Assembly: GCF_002205635.1 (NCBI RefSeq) | Contig: NZ_NISJ01000003.1 | Coordinates: forward strand, 32,397-96,396 | Length of the DNA stretch: 64,000 nt | DNA from: Sphingopyxis witflariensis | Lineage (GTDB): Bacteria > Pseudomonadota > Alphaproteobacteria > Sphingomonadales > Sphingomonadaceae | Direction of reading: 5' to 3' | Shown here: one piece after another, positions 52,243 through 61,834 of the stretch | Position numbering within the stretch: the first letter of the stretch is position 1 | How the letters are laid out: every line of letters starts with the position of its first letter | Notes under the pieces: generated by a model | Told to the model about the DNA's origin: nothing | The model's database searches: none | The model's input: the letters and a program-made list of their open reading frames with translations, nothing else | Translations under genes and position numbers: made by a program

Positions 52243-54183
52243 ATGCAGTGCATGCGCGCGTTGATGATGCTCGCCTCGCTGGCGATGGCGCTTGTCGCCG
52301 CGCCGGCCGGGGCGCAGACGACAACCACCTACAGCAACACGACGACAGGGACGATCAACGCATCGACGCCCTGCACGACGTCGCTCGTCCGCAATTTCAC
52401 CGTCGCGACAAGCTATATTGTCGGCGACGTCGATCTGGCGATGCTGGCGACGCATAGCTGGCGCGGCGACCTTCGCATCACATTGCAATCGCCTGCGGGT
52501 ACGCGCGTCCAGCTCGTCAACGGCGACACCGGCAGCCTGTCAGGCGACAATTACAATGTCCGGCTCGACGATGATGCGGCGCCGACGGTCAACACCGACG
52601 GCGACACGACCAATCATTCGACCAGCGCGCCGCCGTACCAGAACAGCTTTCGCCCCAACGCGCCGCTGTCGGCGTTCAATGGCGAGAACGCCTCCGGCAC
52701 CTGGCGGCTCGAAATTTGCGACCAGTTTCCCTCGTCCGACAATGGCAGCTTCACGCGCGCCGACCTCTATCTCACCAGCCGTCCGGCCGCATACGCCGAC
52801 CTGTCGCTGAGCAAGAGCGTCAGCAATGCGACGCCAGCATCGGGCGCGAGCATCAGCTATACGCTGAGCGTCACCAATGCCGCCGCCTCGCCGAGCACCG
52901 CAACCGGCGTGACCGTGCTCGACACGCTGCCTGCGGGGTTCAGCTTCGCGAGCGCATCGGGCTTCGGCACCTACAACAGCGGCACCGGGTTGTGGACGGT
53001 CGGCAGCATCCCGCCCGGGACGACGCGGACGCTGACGATCAGCGGCACCGTCGTCGCCTCTTCGGGGGTAACGATCGCCAATGTCGCCGAGATCGCGGCC
53101 TCGTCGGTGGTCGACCTCGACTCGACCCCGGGCAATGGTGCGGCGAGCGAGGATGACTATGCGTCGGCCAGCTTCACCGTATCGGGAACGCGCACTGCCG
53201 GAACACCGCCCGCGCTCATCTGTCCGGCGGGCATCACCATCCACGACTGGGACAGCGTCAGCTGGACGGCGGGAACAACCAGCGCCAGCTATCCGCTGAC
53301 CGCAATCGGCACGATGAACGTCGGTATCAGCATCAGCGGCGGGGCTTTCCTGAGCAACGCAACCTATGGCGGTCAGTCGCCGACGCGGCAGAACACCGTC
53401 ACCGGCGGCCTGTCCCCCGCCCAATATTCGATTTTCGAGCTGGTCGATTTCACCAGCCAGACGGGCATCGTCACCTCGACGATCACCCTGCCGACCGCGG
53501 TTCCGGGCGCGCAGTTTCGGCTGTTCGACCTCGACTATGCCTCGGGCCAGTTCGCCGACCGCGTGACGGTGACGGGCAGCTATAATGGCGCGACCGTCAC
53601 GCCGACGCTGACCAACGGCGTTTCCAATTATGTGATCGGCAACAGCGCCTATGGCGACGGGCTGTCCGCCGACGGCAGCGCGGACGGCACCGTCGTCGTG
53701 ACCTTCGCCGCGCCCGTCGACAGCATCACCATCACCTATGGCAGCCACAGCCTCGCGCCCGCAAATCCCGGCCAGCAGGGGATGGCGATCCACGACATCA
53801 GCTTCTGCCGCCCGGTCGCCAATCTGACGATCGCCAAGACGAGCAGCCTCGTCAGCGACCCGACGAACGGCACCACCAATCCCAAAGCGATTCCCGGCGC
53901 GACGATGCTCTACTGCATCCTCGTCACCAACAATGGCAGCGCCACCGCGACGGGAATCAATATCACCGATGCACTGCCCGCGACGACGAGCTTCGTTCCC
54001 GGGTCGCTGCGCAGCGGCACGAGCTGTGCGGGGGCAACGACGGTCGAGGATGATAATGCGAGCGGCGCCGATGAGAGCGATCCGTTCGGCGCGTCGATCA
54101 GCGGCACGACCATATCGGCCGTCACCGCGATGCTGGCGGCGGCGGGAACGATGGCGGTCGGCTTTAACGTAACGATCAACTAG
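52243..54183 (+). CDS. Secreted P-domain/DUF11 repeat protein
   Basis: A 646-residue exported protein. The signal peptide ends near PAGAQ. A proprotein-convertase P domain follows (about 50-190: [31 protein letters not shown]), but no protease domain is attached. A DUF11 repeat comes next ([20 protein letters not shown]), a beta-rich middle, and a second DUF11 repeat ([12 protein letters not shown]). It looks like a cell-surface or matrix protein. The start was set at MQCMRAL, where GGGGA is 7 nt upstream; an ATG 48 nt earlier has its GGAG too close. Confidence 0.82.
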   Translation: MQCMRALMMLASLAMALVAAPAGAQTTTTYSNTTTGTINASTPCTTSLVRNFTVATSYIVGDVDLAMLATHSWRGDLRITLQSPAGTRVQLVNGDTGSLSGDNYNVRLDDDAAPTVNTDGDTTNHSTSAPPYQNSFRPNAPLSAFNGENASGTWRLEICDQFPSSDNGSFTRADLYLTSRPAAYADLSLSKSVSNATPASGASISYTLSVTNAAASPSTATGVTVLDTLPAGFSFASASGFGTYNSGTGLWTVGSIPPGTTRTLTISGTVVASSGVTIANVAEIAASSVVDLDSTPGNGAASEDDYASASFTVSGTRTAGTPPALICPAGITIHDWDSVSWTAGTTSASYPLTAIGTMNVGISISGGAFLSNATYGGQSPTRQNTVTGGLSPAQYSIFELVDFTSQTGIVTSTITLPTAVPGAQFRLFDLDYASGQFADRVTVTGSYNGATVTPTLTNGVSNYVIGNSAYGDGLSADGSADGTVVVTFAAPVDSITITYGSHSLAPANPGQQGMAIHDISFCRPVANLTIAKTSSLVSDPTNGTTNPKAIPGATMLYCILVTNNGSATATGINITDALPATTSFVPGSLRSGTSCAGATTVEDDNASGADESDPFGASISGTTISAVTAMLAAAGTMAVGFNVTIN

Positions 54184-54249
54184 CCGCGCAATATTGCCGG
54201 TGACGACGCCCCCGATTGCTTTCTGTACCGAACCGTATAATGGCGCGAT

Positions 54250-55623
54250 ATGAGCACGCGCACCGCATCGGACAGCAACGATCCCATCGTCGAAAGCCGC
54301 GACCAGCTCGCGGCCCCCATGATCAAGGGCGAAAAGCCCAAGGATCGCTGGCGTATCGGCACCGAGCACGAGAAATTCGTGTATCGCACTGCCGATCATC
54401 GCGCGCCAAGCTATGACGAACCCGGCGGCATCCACGACCTGTTGATGGCATTGACCCGCTTCGGCTGGGAACCGGTAATCGAGGGCGGCAAGGTCATCGC
54501 GCTTGCCGGCAGCGACGGCACGGTCAGCCTCGAACCCGCGGGCCAGCTTGAACTGTCGGGCGCGCCGGTCGAGAATCTCCACCAGACCTGCGCCGAAACC
54601 GGCCGCCATCTGAAACAGGTCAAGGAAGTCGGTGCCGAACTCGGCCTCGGTTTCCTCGGGCTCGGCATGTGGCCCGACAAGACGCGCGCCGAACTGCCGA
54701 TCATGCCCAAGGGCCGCTACAAGATCATGCTCGACCATATGCCGCGCGTCGGCACCATGGGGCTCGACATGATGCTGCGCACCTGCACCATCCAGACCAA
54801 CCTCGACTATTCATCCGAAGCCGACATGGTGCAGAAATTCCGCGTGTCGCTCGCGCTGCAACCCTTCGCGACCGCGCTTTTCGCCAGCTCGCCCTTCACC
54901 GAGGGCAAGCCCAACGGTTACATGTCGTACCGCAGCCATATCTGGACCGACACCGACCCCGCGCGCACCGGCATGCTGCCCTTCGTATTCGAGGACGGCT
55001 TCGGATATGACCGCTACGTCGACTATATGCTCGACGTTCCGATGTATTTTGTCTTCCGCGACGGCAAATATATCGATGCAGCGGGGCAGAGCTTCCGCGA
55101 CTTTCTGAAGGGTGAGCTGCCCGCGCTGCCGGGCGAAAAGCCTTACCTCTCCGACTGGAACGACCATCTGTCGACCGCCTTTCCCGAAGTGCGGCTGAAG
55201 AGCTTTCTCGAGATGCGCGGTGCCGACGGCGGGCCATGGAACCGCATCTGCGCGCTGCCCGCCCTGTGGGTCGGCCTGCTCTACGATCAGGGCGCGCTCG
55301 ACGCGGCATGGGATCTGGTCAAGAATTGGAGCATCGAGGAACAGCAGGCGCTCCGCGATGCCGTCCCCAGCGAAGGCCTCGACGCCCCGGCACCCGGCGG
55401 CGGCACCGTGGGCGAACTCGCCACGCAGGTACTCGACATCGCGGCCGCGGGCCTCGCCGCGCGCGCCGAGGTCAATTCAATGGGTGACAATGAGGTCGGT
55501 TTCCTCGAGCCACTGCGCCAGATCGTCAAGCGCGGGCGCTCGCCTGCACATGACCTGCTCGACCGCTACGAAGGCGCGTGGGGCGGCGATCTCAGCAAAA
55601 TCTACGACGAACTCAGCTTTTAA
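54250..55623 (+). CDS. gshA: Glutamate-cysteine ligase
   Basis: A 457-residue enzyme catalysing the first step of glutathione synthesis, of the plant/alphaproteobacterial type. It starts with DRWRIGTEHEKFVY, then GTVSLEPAGQLELSGAP, PIMPKGRYKIMLDHMP, and has QTNLDYSSEADM and SFLEMRGADGGPWNR. The length and motifs are normal. The stop overlaps that of the convergent membrane methyltransferase by 4 nt. Confidence 0.94.
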   Translation: MSTRTASDSNDPIVESRDQLAAPMIKGEKPKDRWRIGTEHEKFVYRTADHRAPSYDEPGGIHDLLMALTRFGWEPVIEGGKVIALAGSDGTVSLEPAGQLELSGAPVENLHQTCAETGRHLKQVKEVGAELGLGFLGLGMWPDKTRAELPIMPKGRYKIMLDHMPRVGTMGLDMMLRTCTIQTNLDYSSEADMVQKFRVSLALQPFATALFASSPFTEGKPNGYMSYRSHIWTDTDPARTGMLPFVFEDGFGYDRYVDYMLDVPMYFVFRDGKYIDAAGQSFRDFLKGELPALPGEKPYLSDWNDHLSTAFPEVRLKSFLEMRGADGGPWNRICALPALWVGLLYDQGALDAAWDLVKNWSIEEQQALRDAVPSEGLDAPAPGGGTVGELATQVLDIAAAGLAARAEVNSMGDNEVGFLEPLRQIVKRGRSPAHDLLDRYEGAWGGDLSKIYDELSF

Positions 55624-57017
55624 GCGACCGGCCCGACCCGCTCGTCGGGTTCGAGCCGGATCAACGGCCGCTTGCGTCCCGTCAGCCGGGCGAACAGACG
55701 TGGCACCAGTGCATGCTGCTGCGCCCAGTTCCAATAGGCCTGATAGGCGGGATCGGCGAGGAGATGCTTCTCCTCGGTCTTCGCGCGCCAGTAATAGACC
55801 CCGCTGACCAGTGCGAGCAGCGTGCAATTGCGCAGCGCCTCGGCCCAACCGCCCGAGGTGACGAGGAAGGGCATCGACCCGACCCACCAGCTGAGATTCT
55901 TCGACACATAGGCCGGGTGCCGCGTGAAGGCATAGGGGCCGTGGGTGATGATCCCGCGGTGCGTCAGGTTCGAAAAGCGGATGCCGAACGCCATCGTCGC
56001 CCAAGCGTATACGGCGATCAGGCCGACGAGCAATATCGCCCACAGGGTCATCAGCCCGTCATGCCCCTGGAGCCAATAGCCCCAGTCGGCCCCGTTCACC
56101 TGATAGTCGAGCGGCCCGTTGTTCATCAGGATGAAGGGCGGATAGCAGATCAGCGCCGCGACCCACGCCATGCCATAGGGGTTGGCGGTGCGAATATGCG
56201 CGTCGAGCGGCTTCAGGGTCAGGATATAGCCGACGGTCGCGATATGGACGTCGATCAGATAGAGGAAATTGATCGTCCAGATCCCGGTCATATAGGGATT
56301 GGCAAGTATCTCGCGCATCGGCACGCTGACCAGCGCCGAGAAATTGCCCGGCACGATCGACAGCATGAAAGCGGTGAAAAACCCCTTCACCGCCCAGGCG
56401 CGGAAATGATGCGCCATCGCGCGGCTGTCGACCGGCTGACCGGGTGCGATCAACCAGCGGCCGAATTGATAGCATCCGTCGCGCGGTTCGATCATGCGGC
56501 GATCGAGCCACAGCATATAGGGCACCGACACGAGCAGCAGCCACGGCGCGACCCGTTCCAGCAGGTTCATCGAAAAGGCGTAATTGCCCTCCCAGTAAAA
56601 ACGCATCATCGCATAGGCGAGAGCGATCAACCCCCACGTCGCCCACAGGCCGGCGAGCTTGGTCAGGCTGATATCAAGGGTTTCGCGCCACGGACGGCGC
56701 TGCGCCCAGTCGATCCCGGTCGAGGGATTGCGGTGGACCTTGTCGACGAAAACCGACCACAGCACCATCGGGATACCGCAGGCGAGCACACTCGCGATCG
56801 CCGAATTGGGCCCGTTCATCGGCCCGCGGTCGCCCCAGTCGATGCCCAGCCAGCCCGCAATCTCGGGCGCATAGCGCGCGATCAGCAAATAGCTGGTCAG
56901 CCCCGCGAGTCCAACGAGGCCGACCCCCGCGCTGACCGCCGAACGCGGCCGCGCGCGGTCCACCGGCGGCGGTTCGATGGCCGCTTCACCGGCTGGGGAT
57001 GGTGCGATTTTGATCAT
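55620..57017 (-). CDS. Isoprenylcysteine-methyltransferase-like membrane protein
   Basis: A 465-residue protein with about ten membrane helices. Its C-terminal 130 residues match the ICMT/PEMT family (GPYAFTRHPAYVSKNLSW, then RAKTEEKHLLADPAYQAY). The N-terminal 300 residues are extra membrane helices not found in small ICMT proteins. The substrate is unknown; bacterial members methylate lipids or small molecules. The ATG has GGAAAGC upstream. Confidence 0.8.
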   Translation of the reverse strand: MIKIAPSPAGEAAIEPPPVDRARPRSAVSAGVGLVGLAGLTSYLLIARYAPEIAGWLGIDWGDRGPMNGPNSAIASVLACGIPMVLWSVFVDKVHRNPSTGIDWAQRRPWRETLDISLTKLAGLWATWGLIALAYAMMRFYWEGNYAFSMNLLERVAPWLLLVSVPYMLWLDRRMIEPRDGCYQFGRWLIAPGQPVDSRAMAHHFRAWAVKGFFTAFMLSIVPGNFSALVSVPMREILANPYMTGIWTINFLYLIDVHIATVGYILTLKPLDAHIRTANPYGMAWVAALICYPPFILMNNGPLDYQVNGADWGYWLQGHDGLMTLWAILLVGLIAVYAWATMAFGIRFSNLTHRGIITHGPYAFTRHPAYVSKNLSWWVGSMPFLVTSGGWAEALRNCTLLALVSGVYYWRAKTEEKHLLADPAYQAYWNWAQQHALVPRLFARLTGRKRPLIRLEPDERVGPVA

Positions 57018-57259
57018 GCTTTCCACCCGCTTAGCCCTAGCCAAAAAGGGTAAGCAAGCCGTCAATAATATCGACCGATTCGCGCCGAAAATCCTGCAAA
57101 AATGGCAGTATTCTCATAGTCTGACACCGTTCACCGCGCGATGGTTTCGATTCGGCGCGAGTCGGGGTGCAAAGATTCGCACCGTCGCAATGCGGCTGTT
57201 AAGGCGCCTTCCAAGTCGGGGCGGAGGGCTCCATTAAAACCATAAGACTGGGTCGCAAC

Positions 57260-58480
57260 TTGTCCTCAAAAACCACGGGCCTGCGCCAATGGCGCCAGCG
57301 CTTTACTGCGCTGTTTCAGGACCATGAAATTTTTGTTCGCACGCACGGACATGTCCGATTCCTGCGTGTCAGCGCCGTCTGGCAAAAGCGCGTCGCGTTG
57401 ATCGCCGGTCTCGTGCTGCTCGTCTGGGCGGGCACGATGCTGACCGTGCTGGTCAATCAATTCCTCACCGCCGGTGAACGCGCCGAAGTCGCGCAAAAGC
57501 AGGTCGCCGCCGCCGCCGCCGAGCAGCGTATTGCGCAATATCGCGATCGCGTCGGCGAAGTGGCCGCCGACCTCGAACAGCGGCAGGAACAGCTTGAGGA
57601 ATGGTCGAAGATCCATTTCGGGGTCGAACCCGCCGCCGTGACCGACGAGGTGGGCGCGCAGCCCGCCGCCGGAACCGAAGCGAAAGCCGCCAAGGCACCG
57701 CTCAAGACCAGCGCGATGATCGATCCCAATCTGCCGCCCGAAGCGCAGATACTGGCGCGTCTTGAAGCCCAGCAGGAAAGCTTCGCAACGCGCCTGCTGA
57801 CCGCGGTCAACGCGCGCGCCGCCAATGCCGAGGGCGCGGTCGCCAAGCTCGGCATGGACCCCACCGCGCTCGTCCGTAATGCTGCGGCCGGCCGCGGCGG
57901 CCCCTTCATCCCCTATCGCGGCCGCATGGGCCATGCCCGCGCGCTCGGCAAATCCTTTGCAGCGCTTGAAAGCGCCCTGTTCCGCATGGAAGTGCTCGAA
58001 CGCACGCTCGTCGCGCTGCCCTCGGGCAAGCCCGCCGACGTGCTGATGCTGTCGTCAAGCTATGGCTATCGCAGCGATCCCTTCACCGGCGCCGGCGCGA
58101 TGCACGCCGGCCTCGACTTTCCCGGCCCGATCGGCACCCCGATCCTCGCCGCCGCACCGGGCAAGGTCGTCTATGTCGGGCAGAAGTCGGGTTACGGCAA
58201 TGTCGTCGAGGTCGATCATGGCCAGGGCATCATGACCCGCTACGCCCATTTGTCGGGCTTTACGTCGCGGGTCGGCGCACAGGTCACCGCGGGCGAGCAG
58301 ATCGCCAAAATGGGCTCGACCGGTCGCTCGACCGGAAGCCACCTGCATTTCGAAGTCCGTTTGAACGGCGTCGCGGTCAACCCGCGCCGCTTCCTGGAGG
58401 CCAAAGCCGATGTTCTCGAAGTCAAAGCCGATGCCAGAGAGCGCGTCGGTTCCGTCGCCGCCGTCCGCAGTGCCCGCTAA
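57260..58480 (+). CDS. M23-family peptidoglycan endopeptidase
   Basis: A 406-residue protein with one membrane helix (about 45-68), a coiled-coil region (about 75-120) and a C-terminal LytM/M23 domain. Zinc ligands are seen in HAGLDFPG and HLHFEVR. The TTG start is the only in-frame candidate giving a complete membrane anchor; it is uncertain. The 3' end overlaps the bactofilin gene by 71 nt, the known pairing in which bactofilin localises an M23 hydrolase for cell shaping. Confidence 0.88.
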   Translation: MSSKTTGLRQWRQRFTALFQDHEIFVRTHGHVRFLRVSAVWQKRVALIAGLVLLVWAGTMLTVLVNQFLTAGERAEVAQKQVAAAAAEQRIAQYRDRVGEVAADLEQRQEQLEEWSKIHFGVEPAAVTDEVGAQPAAGTEAKAAKAPLKTSAMIDPNLPPEAQILARLEAQQESFATRLLTAVNARAANAEGAVAKLGMDPTALVRNAAAGRGGPFIPYRGRMGHARALGKSFAALESALFRMEVLERTLVALPSGKPADVLMLSSSYGYRSDPFTGAGAMHAGLDFPGPIGTPILAAAPGKVVYVGQKSGYGNVVEVDHGQGIMTRYAHLSGFTSRVGAQVTAGEQIAKMGSTGRSTGSHLHFEVRLNGVAVNPRRFLEAKADVLEVKADARERVGSVAAVRSAR

Positions 58481-58862
58481 GATGGCGACCGGCGCGCGCC
58501 ATACGACCTTTTCGATCCTGGGATCTGACGTCGTCGTCACCGGCCATGTCTCGGCGAGCGTCGACCTGCACGTCGACGGCAAGATCGAGGGCGATCTGAA
58601 ATGCGCCAACCTTGTCCAGGGCGAGGCGAGCGAGATCAAGGGCGCCGTCGTCGCCGAAACCGCGAAGATCGCTGGACTGGTCGACGGATCGATCGACGCC
58701 AAGACGCTGATCGTCCACGCGACCGCGCGGATCACCGGCGACGTCACCTATGAAAATATCACGATCGAAAATGGCGGCAAGGTCGATGGCAAACTCAGCC
58801 ACCGCCGCCACGGCGCCGCGGTCGCCAAGGCTCCGCCGCCGCTGGAAGTCGTCGCGAACTAA
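58410..58862 (+). CDS. Bactofilin
   Basis: A 150-residue polymer-forming cytoskeletal protein with the bactofilin beta-helix (VVVTGHVSASVDLHVDGKIE, LVQGEASEIKGAVVAETAKI, DGSIDAKTLIVHATARITG). It begins inside the M23 peptidase gene. It probably positions that peptidase at the membrane. Confidence 0.92.
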   Translation: MFSKSKPMPESASVPSPPSAVPAKMATGARHTTFSILGSDVVVTGHVSASVDLHVDGKIEGDLKCANLVQGEASEIKGAVVAETAKIAGLVDGSIDAKTLIVHATARITGDVTYENITIENGGKVDGKLSHRRHGAAVAKAPPPLEVVAN

Positions 58863-58900
58863 AGCCGCCGCCTTCGACTGAAGCGCAATCCTTGCCTGCC

Positions 58901-58977
58901 CGTCATCCCGACGCAGGCCGGGGCCGCTCAGATCGACGCCGACGCGCGGCTGAGATCCCGGCCTTCGCCGGGGTGAC
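58901..58977. repeat. Palindromic intergenic repeat
   Basis: GTCATCCCG-x-CGCAGGCCGGGG at the left and CCCGGCCTTCGCCGGGGTGAC at the right form an imperfect palindrome around an inner CTCAG/CTGAG pair. It is of the GTCATCCCGGCGAAGGCCGG kind that is dispersed in alphaproteobacterial genomes. It probably marks the 3' end of the bactofilin transcript. Confidence 0.7.
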
Positions 58978-59050
58978 TGTTCAAATAATTGGGATCACGC
59001 TCCGGTCGACGCCGGGCCAAGCACGCGCTCGCCATCGGACCCGCGCTCTA

Positions 59051-59545
59051 TTACAGGCGGGGAGAGGGGCCAATGCGGGCGCGCGTCCGGGCCCATTTAT
59101 CGGCCGTGCTGATTGCGGCGAGTACTTCCTCCCACCAACCTCTTTCGCTGGCGCTCGCCCGAATCTGCAACGGTGCAGATCGCGGGTTGATCGGCACCAA
59201 TGTGATCGCAAAAGGCGGCGGCGCAAACGTCAGGATCGCATGGAGACGCGCGCCTGTTTCGAACGGTGTGCCAGCAAGGCGCGCATATTGTTGCCGCAAC
59301 AGAGTTGCTTGCTGCATGGCGTCGCGTGTTGCGTCCCGATTTGTCGCCAGCCAAAGCGCACAGAGCAACCATCGCTGTTCCAGAAGCGAGAGCGTTTTTA
59401 ACTCAACAAATTTTTCCAGTTCGGCAATCCGCGCCGTAACCATATTGTCGCTGGACGACACAGGCTGCTGCAACAAGGAATGGTGCAGCGTTTCCTGAAG
59501 CCAATCATTCAGTTCTTGCGAAAATTCCTGACCCATGGTTTTCAT
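59051..59545 (-). CDS. Hypothetical protein, divergent orphan
   Basis: A 164-residue protein of no family I recognise. It looks helical (NDWLQETLHHSLLQQ, ARIAELEKFVELKTLSLLEQ, WLLCALWLATN) with a Pro-rich beta-like C-terminus. Its 5' end is AT-richer than its neighbours. The start (MKTMGQ or MGQ, 9 nt later) has no clear ribosome site. It is divergent from the next gene with 25 nt between starts, suggesting joint control. Confidence 0.55.
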   Translation of the reverse strand: MKTMGQEFSQELNDWLQETLHHSLLQQPVSSSDNMVTARIAELEKFVELKTLSLLEQRWLLCALWLATNRDATRDAMQQATLLRQQYARLAGTPFETGARLHAILTFAPPPFAITLVPINPRSAPLQIRASASERGWWEEVLAAISTADKWARTRARIGPSPRL

Positions 59546-59570
59546 TTAAATAATGCCGAAGGAGTTTGCA

Positions 59571-60071
59571 ATGAATTTGCTTGATGTCACCGTTTCACGC
59601 GATGAATTTCAATACAGATTACAGATTAACCAACGCGCCTTGAGGGGAGCCGTCGAAGGCCAGTCCTTTTCCATCATCGCCGAACGCATTGCGCAGAATG
59701 GGCTTAGCGAACGAATACGGCTCGTTGCATCAATCCTCTATCGAGACGGCGGCCTCATCATCATCATTCGCCACAATCACAAAGAACTGGCACGTTGGCC
59801 GGTTACCGACATGCTCGCCGTCGATATCGGGGTCGAAGAAATTATCGACCAGCTTCCGCCGTTATTGGCAGGAGACCCCATTATTGGCTGTGCAATTCGG
59901 GCTGGACTGTCAGCGGTGCTGGGGCAAAGCGTCCAATGCTATCGTCTGTCTTCACAGATGGAACATATCATGGAGCGGGCAATGGCGGTCCTACACTGTC
60001 TGCGCCAAAATCTGCAGCCCATCGGAATGAAGGCGGGGCGGAAATTTTTCTCGTGCATTGCGGGGTTTTGA
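59571..60071 (+). CDS. Hypothetical protein, divergent orphan
   Basis: A 166-residue protein of no recognised family, with a mixed alpha/beta pattern (SFSIIAERIAQNGLSERI, VASILYRDGGLIIIIRHN) and two C-terminal cysteines. The start at MNLLDVTV has GAAGGAG 6 nt upstream; the ATG 18 nt earlier does not. It is slightly AT-rich and lies between bactofilin and the broken comM. Confidence 0.6.
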   Translation: MNLLDVTVSRDEFQYRLQINQRALRGAVEGQSFSIIAERIAQNGLSERIRLVASILYRDGGLIIIIRHNHKELARWPVTDMLAVDIGVEEIIDQLPPLLAGDPIIGCAIRAGLSAVLGQSVQCYRLSSQMEHIMERAMAVLHCLRQNLQPIGMKAGRKFFSCIAGF

Positions 60072-60099
60072 CCAAACGCCGGCCTAGCGTTGCGACCAT

Positions 60100-60980
60100 T
60101 TAGCTGCGCGGCGCCTGCCGCCGGTAACTGAGCGCTTCGGCGACATGGAGACGCCCGACGGCTTCGGCGCCCGCAAGGTCGGCGATCGTCCGTCCGACGC
60201 GCAGGATACGGGTGTAGCCGCGCGCCGAAAGCCGCATCGCCTCGGCGGCCTGCGCGAGCAATTTGCGCCCCGGCTCGTCAGGGGTCGCGACCGCCTCCAT
60301 CAGTTCGCCGTCGATTTCGGCGTTGGTGCGCGCCTTGTGGTCGGCATAGCGCGCGGTCTGGACATCGCGCGCCGCCGCGACGCGCGCGGCGACCTCGGCG
60401 CTGCCTTCGGCGGGGGGCGGCAGGACGAGGTCGGCGGCGCTGACCGCCTGCACCTCGACATGGAGGTCGATGCGGTCGAGCAGCGGCCCCGACAGCTTCG
60501 CCTGATAGTCGGCGGCGCAGCGCGGCGCGCGGCTGCACGCGAGCGCCGCGTCACCCAGATGCCCGCAGCGGCACGGGTTCATCGCCGCGATCAACTGGAC
60601 GCGCGCCGGGAAAGTGACATGGGCATTGGCGCGCGCGACGCTGACCTCGCCGGTCTCCAATGGCTGGCGCAGCGAATCGAGGACGCCGCGCTGAAATTCG
60701 GGAAGCTCGTCGAGAAAGAGCACGCCAAGATGCGCGAGGCTGACCTCGCCGGGGCGGACGCGCAGCCCGCCGCCAACCAGCGCGGGCATCGACGCCGAAT
60801 GATGCGGGCTGCGGAACGGCCGCGCGCGGACGAGGCGCCCGCCCTCGAGGTTTCCGGCGACCGAGGCGATCATCGACACCTCCAGCGCTTCGGACGGCGT
60901 GAGATCGGGCAAGATGCCGGGCAGACACGCCGCCATCAGCGATTTGCCCGCGCCGGGCGGCCCCGACATTAACCTGTTGG
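60100..60980 (-). pseudogene. comM: ComM/YifB Mg-chelatase-like ATPase, 5' part cut off
   Basis: The C-terminal two-thirds of a ComM/YifB protein: Walker A LMSGPPGAGKSLMAA, Walker B GVLFLDELPEFQ, the FRSPHHSASMPALVGGG loop, the zinc-like CRCGHLGD and ARGYTRILRVGRTIADL. A full protein has about 200 more N-terminal residues before Walker A. Here the homology stops at about 60978, and the sequence beyond belongs to another element, so the gene is interrupted. ComM is a branch-migration helicase of natural transformation and a known insertion hotspot in Acinetobacter. The missing 5' part should lie past the right edge of the window. Confidence 0.85.
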
Positions 60981-60995
60981 GAGCGTCAAGACCCA

Positions 60996-61814
60996 TTAGC
61001 CAAACAGCACTCCTAAGAGGATCAATGCGAGGATCGCAATCACCCAATTCAGGCGCGCTTGCAGGGGAGCAAAGCGGTCAACAGGGCGAGGCGGGGGTGG
61101 CGTAGCTACTTCGTCAAAGTCGTCAAAGTCGTCCTCCGGCTCTCCGGCGTCAGCCTTCAGCCGCTCCGGGGTAACCACGGTGACGGAAAGTTCCATGATA
61201 GGCGTCCAAGTGTCCATTTCGAACGAGAACGTCTGTCGCATCCAGTAGTCGGTTGCTATGCTTTCGACTTCGCACTGGAAAGCTGCGACCTGTATGAAGA
61301 GGTGCACAGCCGCATCAGGGCGGCGAACCAGCTCCTCACGGAGCCAATGCATCTGCGTGCGCGGCAGCTTGATATCCCAGCTGAGCATTTCCTTATCGAA
61401 GTGCGGCGAGTCCACCTGCGGAGGGTGCAAGGTCACAACCCCGGAACCGTCTTCGCCCTCTGATATGTAGAGCGGCATGGTGCCAGCGAATGGGCGCACA
61501 CCGGTTTCGCTTATGACACCAATGGGGCGATCAGACTCTTGTTGCAGCTCGGCCGATAGACTGACCTTCGGTTCGCCAGAGAATCCCAAAGGCAGAGGGG
61601 TTTTCTCCTTGAACAGTTCGACCTTCTTGGCCTGCACGAGCCTCCACGGCTCCTCCACGCCCTCGGTTGATAGCTCGTCGCTCTCGATAGTTGTCCGAAG
61701 CGTCCATGCGGGGACCGTGAAGTAGAACCGGCGAGGAAAGTTCCCATAGGCGGGCCGTTCGTCCTCCGCTTTCCGATAATACCCCAAGTCTCCCCTGATC
61801 GGTGCACCCGTCAT
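60996..61814 (-). CDS. Tail-anchored protein of unknown function (element in comM)
   Basis: A 272-residue protein. The first 200 residues look beta-rich (RRFYFTVPAWTLRTTIESD, GTMPLYISEGEDGSGVVTL). An acidic linker follows (EPEDDFDDFDE), then a Pro stretch and one C-terminal membrane helix (LNWVIAILALILLGVLFG), so the bulk would face the cytoplasm. I recognise no family. A good ribosome site (GGGAG) precedes the ATG. It follows the 419-residue membrane protein by 20 nt; the stop is about 15 nt from the comM junction. Confidence 0.75.
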   Translation of the reverse strand: MTGAPIRGDLGYYRKAEDERPAYGNFPRRFYFTVPAWTLRTTIESDELSTEGVEEPWRLVQAKKVELFKEKTPLPLGFSGEPKVSLSAELQQESDRPIGVISETGVRPFAGTMPLYISEGEDGSGVVTLHPPQVDSPHFDKEMLSWDIKLPRTQMHWLREELVRRPDAAVHLFIQVAAFQCEVESIATDYWMRQTFSFEMDTWTPIMELSVTVVTPERLKADAGEPEDDFDDFDEVATPPPPRPVDRFAPLQARLNWVIAILALILLGVLFG

Positions 61815-61834
61815 GTTAATCTCCCTCTCCCCCT

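Noticed and set aside
52540..54738. A 732-codon minus-strand frame opposite the P-domain protein and the start of gshA
   Set aside because: It spans two genes with clear domains on the other strand and shows only Arg/Gly/Asp-rich antisense composition.
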